Source: Marinobacter azerbaijanicus
Lineage (GTDB): Bacteria > Pseudomonadota > Gammaproteobacteria > Pseudomonadales > Oleiphilaceae
Direction of reading: 5' to 3'
Length of the DNA stretch: 64,000 bases
NCBI RefSeq assembly: GCF_030250645.1
Contig: NZ_JASSVS010000014.1
Span: 62,001-126,000, forward strand
Made by a program: the position numbers and the translations under genes. The stretch's first letter is position 1; every line of letters begins with the position of its first letter. The notes under the pieces were generated by a model. The model did not search any database and was not told the DNA's origin. It saw only the letters and a list, made by a program, of their open reading frames with translations. Below, one piece after another: positions 44,214 to 53,366 of this stretch.

Positions 44214-46376
44214 ATGTCGAACTATCTGGCGCCGGGTGTCTTTGTAGAGGAAGTCAGTTTTCGTTCCCGTTCCATCGAAGGTGTAAGCACCAGCGTTGCC
44301 GCCATTGTCGGACCTACCCGGTTCGGGCCCATGCAGGGCCGACCAGAAGTTGTCACAAGCTTTGCCGACTTCCGCCGGATATACGGCGATATCCAGGACC
44401 TGAACCTGGATGGTAACGAGGTGCTGAACCACACCACCATTGCTGCAAAGGCCTTTTTCGACAATGGTGGCAAACAGCTTTACGTATCCCGGGTGGGCAA
44501 CTTCCCGGATCCTGACAACAGCTTTGGTACGGCCAGCGATGGCGACAATCATGTCATTTTCCGCAGCCGCTTTCCCGGAGCCATGGGCAACTTCACCCTG
44601 GAGTTCGACTGGCGCGATAGCGAGAACCTGCTTCACCTGCAGCCGGTCTCCAGCCCCGCAGTCGATGAGGTTCTGTTCCTCGAAGCAACCGGTGTGACCA
44701 ATGCCGTCAAATCCGGAGATGGCCCCGATGATGGCGTCTTCCCTCTGACCATCCGCGCCCTGGTGCGCCGTATATCGGATACAGCCTACGCCGTTCACCA
44801 GAATCTGGGCCAGATTACAGATACCAATGAAGACCCCGTTGACCCCGCCAGTTTCGAAACCAACGGCGACGGCGAAGGCTTGCTGGAAGCCGCCGGCCTG
44901 ACAAGGGATAACACAGCATCGCTGCGGTTCACCCGGGTCAGTGTCCGGCAGCCGGCATCCGGCAATCTGAGTGGCGGTGCCTTCGGGTCGCTCAGTTTTT
45001 CCGCCCCGACGGATCTTTCCGGCTTCTTTGATGGCGATCACTGGGGTGACCGGACAACCCTGCTGGGGACTATCAATGCCGAAGGGACAGAGTTTCAGAT
45101 CAACAGCGACCTGAACGAGGATGTGGACAGCAACATCGACCTTCCCCTGGCTGCCCTGGCCGCCTCGCCGGATACCGTCAGAGCAGTCATGGTCCAGAGA
45201 ACCTTCGATATTTCTGTGCTTAACGGCGGGCCGGACGGCGCAGTCATACACACCTACAGCGACATTTCCACCGCCCACGATGCCAACAACAGTCTTGGCG
45301 AGCGGCTACCGCAGGAGCCGGACTCGCGTAATGACCAACTGACCAGCCCGGTCGCCTGCCAATTCGCTGAAGACATTGCCGAAGGCGAAGTATTGGCAGC
45401 CCTCTACAGCATGTTCGATGATGACGCCATGAACCCCGAAGGTCTATCGGTTGAAGGTCCCCGATACCTGATCAACCTTGAGGGCGGCTCTGACGGCGAG
45501 CTGCCCCAGGCACTTCACTATGGCGGCGTGACTGACGAAGTAAACGGCAGTACAGGGTTTGCTGCCCTTGAAGACATTGAAGACATATCCATCGTCATGA
45601 CTCCCGCAGCGGCTGCCGATCCTGACCAACACCAGGCCGTGGTGGCGGAAATGCAGAAGCATTGCCGTCGTATGCGCTACCGCATTGGTATTGTCGACAG
45701 CCAGGAAGCCATGGCGTTGTCTGAAGTTCGGGGCTTCCGCTCCAACTTCAATGACTCGCGGCTGGCACTTTACTACCCCTGGGTGACGATTTCTGACCCC
45801 AGGGGCATACGCAAGACCATCAACGTGCCGCCCGCAGGATTCATCGCCGGTATCTATGCCCATACGGATGTCCAGCGTGGTGTTCACAAAACACCGGCCA
45901 ACACCCCGGTTCTGGGTGCCCTGCACTTCGCCCAGGAGATCAACCAGTTCCAGCAGGAACTTCTGAACCCTATGGGTATTAACTGCCTGCGCTCTTTTCC
46001 GGGACGTGGCCATCAGGTCTGGGGTGGGCGAACCCTCTCGGACGACCCCGAATGGAAATACGTCAACGTTCGCCGTTACTTTCTCTATCTGGAACGTTCC
46101 ATCGAAAAGTCCACTCAGTGGGCGGTTTTCGAGCCCAACGGTGAACGGCTCTGGGAAAACGTCCGCAACACAGTGGATGCCTTCCTCTTTAATGAGTGGC
46201 GTAACGGTCGACTGCTGGGCTCCGAGAAAACCGCCTGGTTCGTACGCTGCGACCGCAGCACCATGACCCAGAACGATCTGGACAACGGCCGCCTGATTTG
46301 TGAGGTCGGCGTTGCAGCACTCAAGCCCGCGGAATTCGTTGTCTTCCGGATCGGACAGAAGACCGCTGACAGCTGA
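44214..46376 (+). CDS. Contractile tail sheath protein (CIS)
   Basis: The 720-residue protein is a phage/eCIS sheath subunit whose contraction drives the inner tube. It starts with the hallmark MSNYLAPGVFVEEVSFRSRS and continues with ISTSVAAIVGPTRFGP-like and AAKAFFDNGGKQLYVSRV blocks. Its C-terminal half has PAGFIAGIYAHTDVQRGVHK and the conserved RRYFLYLERSIEKSTQWAVF domain used in sheath-sheath interlocking. A long variable insert (about 110-380) probably forms the outer surface. The strong AAGGAGAAG site precedes the start. It is the first gene of the operon. Confidence 0.95.
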   Translation: MSNYLAPGVFVEEVSFRSRSIEGVSTSVAAIVGPTRFGPMQGRPEVVTSFADFRRIYGDIQDLNLDGNEVLNHTTIAAKAFFDNGGKQLYVSRVGNFPDPDNSFGTASDGDNHVIFRSRFPGAMGNFTLEFDWRDSENLLHLQPVSSPAVDEVLFLEATGVTNAVKSGDGPDDGVFPLTIRALVRRISDTAYAVHQNLGQITDTNEDPVDPASFETNGDGEGLLEAAGLTRDNTASLRFTRVSVRQPASGNLSGGAFGSLSFSAPTDLSGFFDGDHWGDRTTLLGTINAEGTEFQINSDLNEDVDSNIDLPLAALAASPDTVRAVMVQRTFDISVLNGGPDGAVIHTYSDISTAHDANNSLGERLPQEPDSRNDQLTSPVACQFAEDIAEGEVLAALYSMFDDDAMNPEGLSVEGPRYLINLEGGSDGELPQALHYGGVTDEVNGSTGFAALEDIEDISIVMTPAAAADPDQHQAVVAEMQKHCRRMRYRIGIVDSQEAMALSEVRGFRSNFNDSRLALYYPWVTISDPRGIRKTINVPPAGFIAGIYAHTDVQRGVHKTPANTPVLGALHFAQEINQFQQELLNPMGINCLRSFPGRGHQVWGGRTLSDDPEWKYVNVRRYFLYLERSIEKSTQWAVFEPNGERLWENVRNTVDAFLFNEWRNGRLLGSEKTAWFVRCDRSTMTQNDLDNGRLICEVGVAALKPAEFVVFRIGQKTADS

Positions 46377-46401
46377 TTGAACCCTCAAGAAGGATCGTGA
46401 T

Positions 46402-46857
46402 ATGGCACAGTTCAGAGAAACCCCCTACGGCGTGTTCAACTATCTGGTTGATCTGTCGGATGGCAGCGAAACCGATGTGGCCGGCGGATTTTCCGAAATC
46501 TCCGGTCTGAATGCCGAGGTAACAGTAGCGGAATATCGGGCCGGTAATCAGAAAACCAATTACGTCACCAAAGTGCCGGCCATTCACAAATCCGGGGACA
46601 TCACCCTCAAGCGCGGCGTGATCGGGGCAGAAAACCTTTACAACTGGCTTGATCAGGTGCGCTCGGGCGATATCACCGCCAAACGCAACGTCGTCGTCAA
46701 ACTGATGAGCGAGAACCACTCGGAGTCGGTGGTCCAGTGGAAGCTGGTCAACGCCATGCCGATCAAATGGACCGGGCCGACCCTGACGGCAAAAGGTGGC
46801 AGTGACGTCGCCATCGAAGAACTGGTGCTCGCGGTGGAACACATCACCCAGGAATAA
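46402..46857 (+). CDS. Inner tube protein (gp19/Hcp-like)
   Basis: The 151-residue protein matches the T4 gp19/eCIS tube family: AGGFSEISGLNAEVTVAEYR near the N-terminus, then ITLKRGVIGAENLYNWLDQV, and a C-terminal AIEELVLAVEHI. Tube subunits stack as hexamers inside the sheath. Gene order sheath-then-tube is typical. A second, divergent tube-like gene lies downstream at 48338; this first copy, next to the complete sheath, is the likely main tube. Confidence 0.93.
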   Translation: MAQFRETPYGVFNYLVDLSDGSETDVAGGFSEISGLNAEVTVAEYRAGNQKTNYVTKVPAIHKSGDITLKRGVIGAENLYNWLDQVRSGDITAKRNVVVKLMSENHSESVVQWKLVNAMPIKWTGPTLTAKGGSDVAIEELVLAVEHITQE

Positions 46858-46866
46858 CATACGTTT

Positions 46867-48345
46867 ATGGAAACCCTGCTGGCATCACGGATTGAGCTTA
46901 CCCCCCGCCCCTTCCAGAATCGTGCTCCGGTTCTGGTCTGCGGCATGGTGGGTCATTGCCCCGGAAGAGTTCGGAAAGAGCGGCTATTCACCCTTCCTGA
47001 AGCAGTCGATGCCATCCGGGCAGCGGGGTTCGGGGACAGGCTCGAGGCGCTGAAGTCGACGGATGAGGCCATTTTCCACCTGCCAGTTCCACTCAATTCC
47101 AGCGCAGAGTTCCACGACATATTCCCGGATGCCGCATCCGCAAGTACCGGCTACCACAGCACTCTGGCCGGATCGAACGCCTGGCTTCCGGGCTGTGTGG
47201 ACGACTTTTTTGCTAATGGCGGCTCGCGTTTATGGGTTGTGGCTGTGCCCGAAGACGGCGGTCATGAAGCATTCCTGCCTCGCACGGACACCGTACTGCA
47301 CAACATCTCCACGCTACAGGGCGTTGCATCACTGCTGGTGATACCCACAATCGGGCTGCTCGCCCTACCCGACCTGGAACGATTGCAAATCCCGGCACAA
47401 CTGTCCGGCATACCGGAACCAGACCACGGCGCGGGCGCACCGCAGTTCATGCCCTGCTCCGAACCACCACCCGAGGAAGACACAGCTCCCGAACCGGCGT
47501 CCCCGGCCCCTGTGACGCCATTGGCAACAGAGGATCTGCTCAGGCAGATCCTGCCGTGGCTGTACCAGCACCGCCCCGACATACAGTGTCTGTGGTCAGT
47601 GCCGTTGACCTATGATCGGGATCGCCAGATTCCCGCTGTCAGCAACGTGGCGCTGGACGCAATTGATGGCATCGCCGCCACCGACAGCGGCCATCGGCTG
47701 CGTCAGGTTCAGTTTGTTTTCCCATACCTGAGCAGTGCCAGTGGAAGGCCCGTCAGCCCCTGCGGTGTGCTCGCCGGTGCGCAGTCCAGTGTGGCGCAGG
47801 CCCATGGGCCATGGCGATCCATTGCCGGCAGGGCTCTGGTCACGCGGGGTGATCCTTTCCCGCTTCAGTCCATCCCGGCGCAACAGTCACTGCGGGAACG
47901 CCCAGGCATCAGTGTGATAACCCGGAGGCCCCGCGGAGTGATGCTGGATGATGAACGACTGGTTGTACCCGCCCTGCACCCGGATGACTACGCCCACTCC
48001 CGTTTACGCAGCCGCTTCGACGCATTCCGAAGTGCGGAGGTGATGCGTTTTCTCGGTTATCTGCGTCGTCAGCTTCAACAGCTCGGGGAACGCCTGGTCT
48101 TCAAGACCGACTACCGGGACCCCACCCCCAGGCTGGCGCTGGAGAATTTTCTGGGACAACTTCACCGCCTGGGAGCCCTGCGGGGGAAGCTGCCTGAAGA
48201 TGCTTTCCGGGTAAAACAGCTACAGGTCCAGGAAGGCGCAGCCGTTTTCGAGATCATGCTGGCGCCAGCGCTGCCAATCGACCACATCCGCCTGACATTC
48301 ACCAATCGCCACGGCGAGTGGCAGGGGGAACTGCAGGATGAGTGA
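46867..48345 (+). CDS. Second, shortened sheath-like protein
   Basis: The 492-residue product lacks the canonical sheath N-terminus but carries sheath-type elements. A segment containing NAWLPGCVDDFFANGGSRLW matches the FFxNGG block of the first sheath, and its C-terminus LQVQEGAAVFEIMLAPALPI, ending in RLTFTNRHGEW, fits sheath C-terminal domains. A Pro/Glu-rich insert (QFMPCSEPPPEEDTAPEPAS) occupies about residues 195-225. Afp-type systems encode several sheath variants, one sitting near the baseplate. This one may form the baseplate-proximal sheath ring. It overlaps the next gene by eight bases. Confidence 0.75.
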   Translation: METLLASRIELTPRPFQNRAPVLVCGMVGHCPGRVRKERLFTLPEAVDAIRAAGFGDRLEALKSTDEAIFHLPVPLNSSAEFHDIFPDAASASTGYHSTLAGSNAWLPGCVDDFFANGGSRLWVVAVPEDGGHEAFLPRTDTVLHNISTLQGVASLLVIPTIGLLALPDLERLQIPAQLSGIPEPDHGAGAPQFMPCSEPPPEEDTAPEPASPAPVTPLATEDLLRQILPWLYQHRPDIQCLWSVPLTYDRDRQIPAVSNVALDAIDGIAATDSGHRLRQVQFVFPYLSSASGRPVSPCGVLAGAQSSVAQAHGPWRSIAGRALVTRGDPFPLQSIPAQQSLRERPGISVITRRPRGVMLDDERLVVPALHPDDYAHSRLRSRFDAFRSAEVMRFLGYLRRQLQQLGERLVFKTDYRDPTPRLALENFLGQLHRLGALRGKLPEDAFRVKQLQVQEGAAVFEIMLAPALPIDHIRLTFTNRHGEWQGELQDE

Positions 48346-48853
48346 ATTCGTCCCCTTCCGATTCCGCGTCAACCTTCATGACAGTCGCTCCGGGGACCTG
48401 TTGTGCAGCGGTGCTTTCAGTGAGGTCACCGGCTTTGAACTGACCATGGAGCCACGCAGCATTGCAGAAGGAGGCCGGAACTGGGGAGAGCACCAGAGAA
48501 GTGGTGTTACCCGATTCTCCCCGATGGTCCTGAAACGGGGCGTCACCCACGTCAATGACCTGTGGAGCTGGTTCGACGTTACCACCAGGGGTGCCAACTA
48601 TGGTTACCGGATGCACGGTGAAATTGTGTTGCTTGGAAACCCCCGGAAATCAGGTGACGAATACCAGGACAACCCTGTGATGACATGGAAACTCACCGGC
48701 GTGCTTGCAACGCGATTCAAGGGGCCGGACCTGAACTCTACAGCCAGCCAGGTGGCGATCGAGGAACTGCACCTGGTCCATGAGGGGCTGGAGCTTGAGA
48801 GACGATCGTCGGACACCGACCCCACCACCGGCCCGGAGGAGTCAGCATCATGA
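48338..48853 (+). CDS. Second tube-like protein (gp19 family)
   Basis: The 171-residue protein is a paralogue of the first tube protein. SGAFSEVTGFELTMEPRSIA, LKRGVTHVNDLWSWFDVTTR and SQVAIEELHLVHEGLE mirror its blocks. Afp/PVC systems similarly encode a second, baseplate-proximal tube ring (Afp5-like), the likely role here. It is coupled by overlap to the second sheath upstream (eight bases) and to the adaptor gene downstream (four bases). The C-terminal tail is polar. Confidence 0.85.
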   Translation: MSEFVPFRFRVNLHDSRSGDLLCSGAFSEVTGFELTMEPRSIAEGGRNWGEHQRSGVTRFSPMVLKRGVTHVNDLWSWFDVTTRGANYGYRMHGEIVLLGNPRKSGDEYQDNPVMTWKLTGVLATRFKGPDLNSTASQVAIEELHLVHEGLELERRSSDTDPTTGPEESAS

Positions 48854-49836
48854 AACAGCCGGAGCGAGGCAAGCTGATACCGGTTTCCGGCAAGGAAAAC
48901 ACGCCGGACCTGGATAACGCCGTAGACGTACAGTTCAACCCGACCAGTCTGAGGGTCGGGCTGTCCAACTCGCTGAACAGCGGTGATCAGCGGGATTCGG
49001 AAAAAGCAGCCCAGTATGTGTCTTCCAGCTCCTCCAGCCTGAGTATCGAGCTGATCTTCGACACCACCCTTCCGGACAGCTATGTGGACGAGGAGGACAG
49101 CCCGGATGTGCGACTGCTGACCCGCAGGATTGCAGAACGGTTCCTGAAACCCGGCGATCCCGTCGAAGAAGGCTCTGAAGACAGACAGATACCCAGCCGT
49201 TGCCTGTTCCAGTGGGGCGCATTCGAGTTTGTGGGGCTGATGGAGAAATTCGACGAAACGCTGGATTTCTTCTCCCCCGAGGGGACGCCGCTGAGAGCAA
49301 CGGTTTCTCTCAGCCTCAAGGAAGACAGCTTCCAGTTCCGCAACCGGGATGCGGCCCGGGCAGAACGCGATATGCCCACACTGACCGGCACCGGCAATGG
49401 CAGCCAGCCAGGATCAGAGGCCAGCACCCGTCCGGTTCCCGGGGCCAGTGACGGGAGCAAGGGTAACTGGCGGGATACCGCTCTGTATAACGGGGTGGAA
49501 AATCCGCGGCTGCCAACGGGCAATGAAATTGCAAATCCTGCGCAGCCCCCAGCCAGGCAACTGGGGCTGGACCAGAAACCGGTCAGCTCGGCCGTTGCAG
49601 ATGCAATGGATTCTGCGTCCCCTGCCTTCCGCTATGGCAACTCATCCAGTGTGGGCAGCACCATTGAAGGAGCATTTGGCCACCGCCTGGGAGGGAGCGC
49701 CGCTGGAGGGCTCAGCGCCGAGTCTTTGCGGGAAACCAGAGACCAAAGGGTGAGCGAGCTTCAGAAGCGGGCAGACCAACCCTGGCTGGAAAGGGCACAC
49801 CGGGCTGCGCAGGATTCCGGCGTTGGATTTGATTGA
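48850..49836 (+). CDS. CIS tube/adaptor protein (Afp7/LysM-type)
   Basis: The 328-residue protein matches the CIS tube-protein N-terminal domain: a DVQFNPTSLRVGLSNSLNSG start and a middle QWGAFEFVGLMEKFDETLDF, both typical of the Afp7/Pvc7-like adaptor that joins the tube to the hub. The LysM domain often found at the C-terminus is not evident here; residues 175-328 are instead a low-complexity Gly/Ser/Pro/Asn-rich tail. It overlaps the previous gene by ATGA. Confidence 0.83.
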   Translation: MKQPERGKLIPVSGKENTPDLDNAVDVQFNPTSLRVGLSNSLNSGDQRDSEKAAQYVSSSSSSLSIELIFDTTLPDSYVDEEDSPDVRLLTRRIAERFLKPGDPVEEGSEDRQIPSRCLFQWGAFEFVGLMEKFDETLDFFSPEGTPLRATVSLSLKEDSFQFRNRDAARAERDMPTLTGTGNGSQPGSEASTRPVPGASDGSKGNWRDTALYNGVENPRLPTGNEIANPAQPPARQLGLDQKPVSSAVADAMDSASPAFRYGNSSSVGSTIEGAFGHRLGGSAAGGLSAESLRETRDQRVSELQKRADQPWLERAHRAAQDSGVGFD

Positions 49837-49856
49837 ACAACCTGAGGGAAGCAGAC

Positions 49857-50018
49857 ATGCCATTACTCATTGACGAGGTGATTGCCGAGGTAGAGGAATC
49901 GCCCACCACGACTACCGAGACGTCTTCAATGCACCCGGATAGTGGAACCTATCAGGCGCCCCTGTTCGAGCAGCTTGAGAAACTTCGCGAGCGTCAGCAG
50001 CGACTCGAGGTGGATTGA
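49857..50018 (+). CDS. Small DUF5908-like protein
   Basis: This 53-residue reading frame begins at ATG 49857 after GAGGGAAG. MPLLIDEVIAEVEE followed by a Thr/Ser/Pro linker and a helical charged end (LFEQLEKLRERQQRLEVD) fits the DUF5908 layout (short MPxEIxELxI start, C-terminal helix) found in eCIS and related contractile operons. I would expect an assembly or baseplate-adaptor role between the tube adaptor and hub genes. The family match is by eye and moderate. Confidence 0.6.
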   Translation: MPLLIDEVIAEVEESPTTTTETSSMHPDSGTYQAPLFEQLEKLRERQQRLEVD

Positions 50019-50023
50019 GCATC

Positions 50024-51073
50024 ATGAACGATCAGCCGCTGATCAGCGCCCGGCCAGAGATATCGGTGGATGGAGAATCCCGCCTCGACCTGGCAGCCCA
50101 ACTGGATTCGCTGATGATCCAGCTGCCCTGGCACGGGTGTGCCAGCGCGGAGCTGTCGGTAACAAACTGGGGTCTTACGGATAACCGTTCGCGCCCTTCG
50201 TATTTGTTCAGTGATATCGGGATGGGTGCGCAGGTAAGAATCACCCATGGCAGCTCGCCCGTTACCCTGTTTTCTGGCGAGGTAACCGGTATCGAGGAAC
50301 AGTATGGCGAATCGGCCCCCGGTCTCACCCTGTTGCTTCAGGACCGCCTGCACCACCTCGCACGCCGGCGCCAGAGCGTGTGTCACGAGGACCAGAGCCC
50401 CGACGAGGTGCTGCGGGCAATGGCCAGCGATGCGGGACTGGAATCGAACCTGACGGTGTCCGGTCTGACCGCCAACTGGCACCAGCTAAACGAGAGCGAT
50501 CTGGCTTTCGCGTTAAGACTCTGCGAGCGCTTCGATATCGGGCTGCGCATGGATCAGGGGGCATTAAGGGCCATGCCGGAAGAACCCGACCCCGAGCCGG
50601 TCATTCTCGGCCCCGGTAACGGAGCCCTGAGCCTCCGCGTCCTGGCTGACCTGAACCACCAGTATCAGTCTTCAGAGGTAACGGGATATAACCCGGGCAC
50701 GGCAGAGTCGGTCAACGCGTCTGAAAACCAGCCCGGTGACCCCGGCTCCGGCAGGACAGCCCGCGATACGCTCTCGGAGCTGGGCTGGGACAGCAGCGAC
50801 ACCCTGCCCCATCCCCTGGCCCGCAGCCAGTCTGAAGCAGACGCCTATGCAACCGCCGGTTTCCGGAGACAGGCCCGCCGGTTTCTGCGCGGCGACCTTG
50901 CCTGCATGGGAGAAGCCGGTCTGAAACCCGGCAGGGAGATCCGGCTTGAGGGAGTCTCACCTCGGCTGGCGGGGGTCTGGCAGGTCGGTCTTTGCCGGCA
51001 CGTTTTTGACAACCGCAACGGTTTTCGCACCCACGTAAAAATTCACCGAGCTCACTGGAGCCAGGAATCATGA
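50024..51073 (+). CDS. Baseplate hub protein (gpD/VgrG N-terminal-like)
   Basis: The 349-residue product resembles the phage P2 gpD/late-control protein and the VgrG gp27-like region. It has an N-terminal beta-barrel with ISARPEISVDGE, a VRITHGSSPVTLFSGEVTGI segment, LLLQDRLHHLARRRQ, and a second barrel with WHQLNESDLAFALRLCERFD. Three copies would form the hub above the spike. ATG 50024 is preferred; a TTG at 50015 adds three residues. The hub and spike are separate genes here, overlapping by four bases, instead of one VgrG/Afp8 chain. Confidence 0.8.
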   Translation: MNDQPLISARPEISVDGESRLDLAAQLDSLMIQLPWHGCASAELSVTNWGLTDNRSRPSYLFSDIGMGAQVRITHGSSPVTLFSGEVTGIEEQYGESAPGLTLLLQDRLHHLARRRQSVCHEDQSPDEVLRAMASDAGLESNLTVSGLTANWHQLNESDLAFALRLCERFDIGLRMDQGALRAMPEEPDPEPVILGPGNGALSLRVLADLNHQYQSSEVTGYNPGTAESVNASENQPGDPGSGRTARDTLSELGWDSSDTLPHPLARSQSEADAYATAGFRRQARRFLRGDLACMGEAGLKPGREIRLEGVSPRLAGVWQVGLCRHVFDNRNGFRTHVKIHRAHWSQES

Positions 51074-51714
51074 ACAGCCACATTCCAGGCAACCTCCAAA
51101 GCCTGCAGCTGGCAGAGGTGACTGATAACGCCGACCCGGAAAACCGGGGTCGTATCCGGATCCGCTTTCAATCCACCGGGCTCGAATGCTGGGCAAGTGT
51201 CATTGCCCCCTCCGCTGGAGACGGCTATGGCGCAAGCTTCATACCCCGGGAAGGAGAAATCGTGGTGGCGGCTTTTGCGTCTCCGGATATGCCGCTGGTA
51301 CTGGGCAGCATATGGACCGGCAGGGAGAGCCGGCCGGAAGAGGCTGATCCGCAGGAGGAACATTATGTGGTGCGAACACCGTCCGGCACGGTCATGGAGT
51401 TTGACGACAGCTCATCCGGCCCGTCGTTCGAAGTTCACACCCGCTCCGGGTACAGCATTCGCATTACCGAGAGTGGCGGTGGCGAAATCAATATTGAACG
51501 GGGCAGCCAGAGGGTGACACTGACGTCCTCCTCCATTCAGGTCAACAGTGCAGGCCCCGTTGAGATCAACGCCTCCAATGTCAACGTTTCCGCCGGCATG
51601 GTTCAGGTGGATGCCGGCATGTCCCGGTTCAGTGGAGTCGTCCAGGCAGACACTGTCATTGCCAACTCGGTGGTGGGAACCAGTTACACCCCCGGCGCCG
51701 GAAACATCTGGTAG
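51070..51714 (+). CDS. Baseplate spike protein (gpV/VgrG C-terminal-like)
   Basis: The 214-residue protein starts with an OB-fold (RGRIRIRFQSTGLECWASVI, GASFIPREGEIVVAAFASPD, PLVLGSIWTG) as in phage gpV and gp5. A beta-helical spike follows with repeated short strands (INIERGSQRVTLTSSSIQVN, VEINASNVNVSAGMVQVDAG). It should form the trimeric puncturing needle on the hub. A PAAR tip gene is not found in the window. It is coupled to the hub gene by an ATGA overlap. Confidence 0.87.
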   Translation: MNSHIPGNLQSLQLAEVTDNADPENRGRIRIRFQSTGLECWASVIAPSAGDGYGASFIPREGEIVVAAFASPDMPLVLGSIWTGRESRPEEADPQEEHYVVRTPSGTVMEFDDSSSGPSFEVHTRSGYSIRITESGGGEINIERGSQRVTLTSSSIQVNSAGPVEINASNVNVSAGMVQVDAGMSRFSGVVQADTVIANSVVGTSYTPGAGNIW

Positions 51715-51724
51715 GAACACCGCC

Positions 51725-53359
51725 ATGAACATGCAACAGAAACTGCACCCGGTAAAACTGAAATCTCCCTTCTACCAGCCCCAGGGCGGCGCGGGGCTGC
51801 ATCGCTATCTGGAGGCGGACTTTATTAACCGTTTCCGCCAGGATGTGGCTTCCGGCCACTTGAACACCAGCCATGGCAGCAATTGGCAGAACGAAGAGCG
51901 CCACAGCCAGTGGGACACGCTGCCGGTTCTACGCCTGCCTACCCACCGCACATTTCACCTGGTCTGTTGCGAGGCAGTCTGTGATCAACTGGGACAGCCC
52001 GCCCTGGACCCGCAGAAGATCACCTCGGCGGGTTTTGTCATTCGCCGCATCACCCCGGAAGGCCAGCAGGCGTGGATGCTGGAAGGCGGAGACGCCCTGG
52101 GCTGGAAACCGGCCCCCACCCATTCCGGAGATCCGGATCTCGACCGGCGTCTGTGTGCCAGCGGCGTACTCGGAAAACGTACCGGGAACCCCTCCTATAC
52201 CGGCGAACAGACCCATCCCCTGCACACCCTGGCCACCCGTGACCCTGAGGGCAGGAGCCGTACACTGTTGTTCGGCTACCTGCCGCTGGGCGGCTTCCGT
52301 TATCACCAGGACACAACAGCAGCGGTGGCTCCGGAATCACTCGCACAGGCCCGCGAGTTCGACGCACAGTCACTGCGCTGGCCGTTCGGCTTCCGGGACC
52401 GGGCCGACCGGCAGTGGCGGGACCAGGACGCCCTTCAGGTTTCATCCGGCCAGCCCAACCTCGCCTTTCTGGATCTGATCCGTGTCCTGACGGACCGCTA
52501 CCGGGTAGGGGCATCCGGCACGACCGAGAACAGGCATCTGGAGGAACTGTGTGCGGACATCTGGTTTCACAGCACGCCCCATTACCTTGTTTCCCAACTT
52601 GTGAAACAGGAGGTGGAAGTAGACGACCTGCCCAAGCACTACCGGAAACAGACGTTACTGGACTACCTGGGGCGCTGTTTCCAACAACCGGAGAATCCGC
52701 TGGTGGCCTGGCTGGACCAGCAGGAGCAACTGATCGAGTCCGGAGCAGAACCGCAATTGCTTCCCGACTCCGACGGTTCCGGCTCCCTGTCCTGGCACCT
52801 GACACTGTCAGAGGAGCAGGCCTACGCTTTCCGCCATCTGCTCGGCCAGCGCTACCAGCAACTGGTACTGGATCAGGCCCGGGAAATACCGGTGCCCAAG
52901 TTCGGAGATGGGGAGAACGATATCTACCGGGTGGTTCCGTTCCTGAGGGTCCGCAATGACCAGGGCAGAGAGCAGATTGTCTGGGCCGACGAAAGCAGCC
53001 AGAGCATCAGGTTCCGTGTGGCCAGCCCGCTGGATCCGGAAGCCAGCCGGCCGTCACTCATACCGGTTCCGGGCATGCGTGACCTCAAGCGGGGCATGGC
53101 AAAGGGAGCCAGCCTGCTCACCCCTTCAGACACCTTTGCCATGCTCAAGCGGCTGAGGCCGAAGAAGGGCATCGGTAAAGACCTGATGGGGGATGAAGTA
53201 CCCCAGACCGGCATGCAGTGGATACTGGTTTTCAGCCTGCCGGTGATCACTCTGGTGGCGATGATTCTGCTGATGGTGATGGTGTCGCTTCTGAACATCA
53301 TCTTCTTCTGGCTGCCCTGGGTGAAAATCTATCTGCCATTCCCGAAGATCAACAGGTAA
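51725..53359 (+). CDS. Unrecognised CIS-operon protein with C-terminal membrane segment
   Basis: I do not recognise this 544-residue protein. It is globular and charged up to about residue 495, with conserved-looking DFINRFRQDV, GYLPLGGFRYHQD and VVPFLRVRNDQGREQIVWAD blocks, and then has a striking C-terminal hydrophobic stretch of about 34 residues (497-530; WILVFSLPVITLVAMILLMV begins it). This is enough for one long or two short membrane helices, and the protein ends KIYLPFPKINR. It sits between the spike and gp25 genes. A membrane-binding role (anchor or docking) or a phage-like piercing role is possible; no such protein occurs at this place in Afp/PVC. Start ATG 51725. Confidence 0.8.
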   Translation: MNMQQKLHPVKLKSPFYQPQGGAGLHRYLEADFINRFRQDVASGHLNTSHGSNWQNEERHSQWDTLPVLRLPTHRTFHLVCCEAVCDQLGQPALDPQKITSAGFVIRRITPEGQQAWMLEGGDALGWKPAPTHSGDPDLDRRLCASGVLGKRTGNPSYTGEQTHPLHTLATRDPEGRSRTLLFGYLPLGGFRYHQDTTAAVAPESLAQAREFDAQSLRWPFGFRDRADRQWRDQDALQVSSGQPNLAFLDLIRVLTDRYRVGASGTTENRHLEELCADIWFHSTPHYLVSQLVKQEVEVDDLPKHYRKQTLLDYLGRCFQQPENPLVAWLDQQEQLIESGAEPQLLPDSDGSGSLSWHLTLSEEQAYAFRHLLGQRYQQLVLDQAREIPVPKFGDGENDIYRVVPFLRVRNDQGREQIVWADESSQSIRFRVASPLDPEASRPSLIPVPGMRDLKRGMAKGASLLTPSDTFAMLKRLRPKKGIGKDLMGDEVPQTGMQWILVFSLPVITLVAMILLMVMVSLLNIIFFWLPWVKIYLPFPKINR

Positions 53360-53366
53360 ACGGACC

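Noticed and set aside
43918..44247. 109-residue plus-strand frame upstream of and overlapping the sheath start
   Set aside because: No ribosome site, biased composition without family resemblance, and it overlaps the well-supported sheath start out of frame.
43983..45278. 431-residue minus-strand frame antisense to the sheath gene
   Set aside because: It covers the conserved N-terminal half of the sheath gene on the other strand; the translation is rich in Gly/Cys/Val/Arg with no recognisable domain, as expected of a high-GC shadow.
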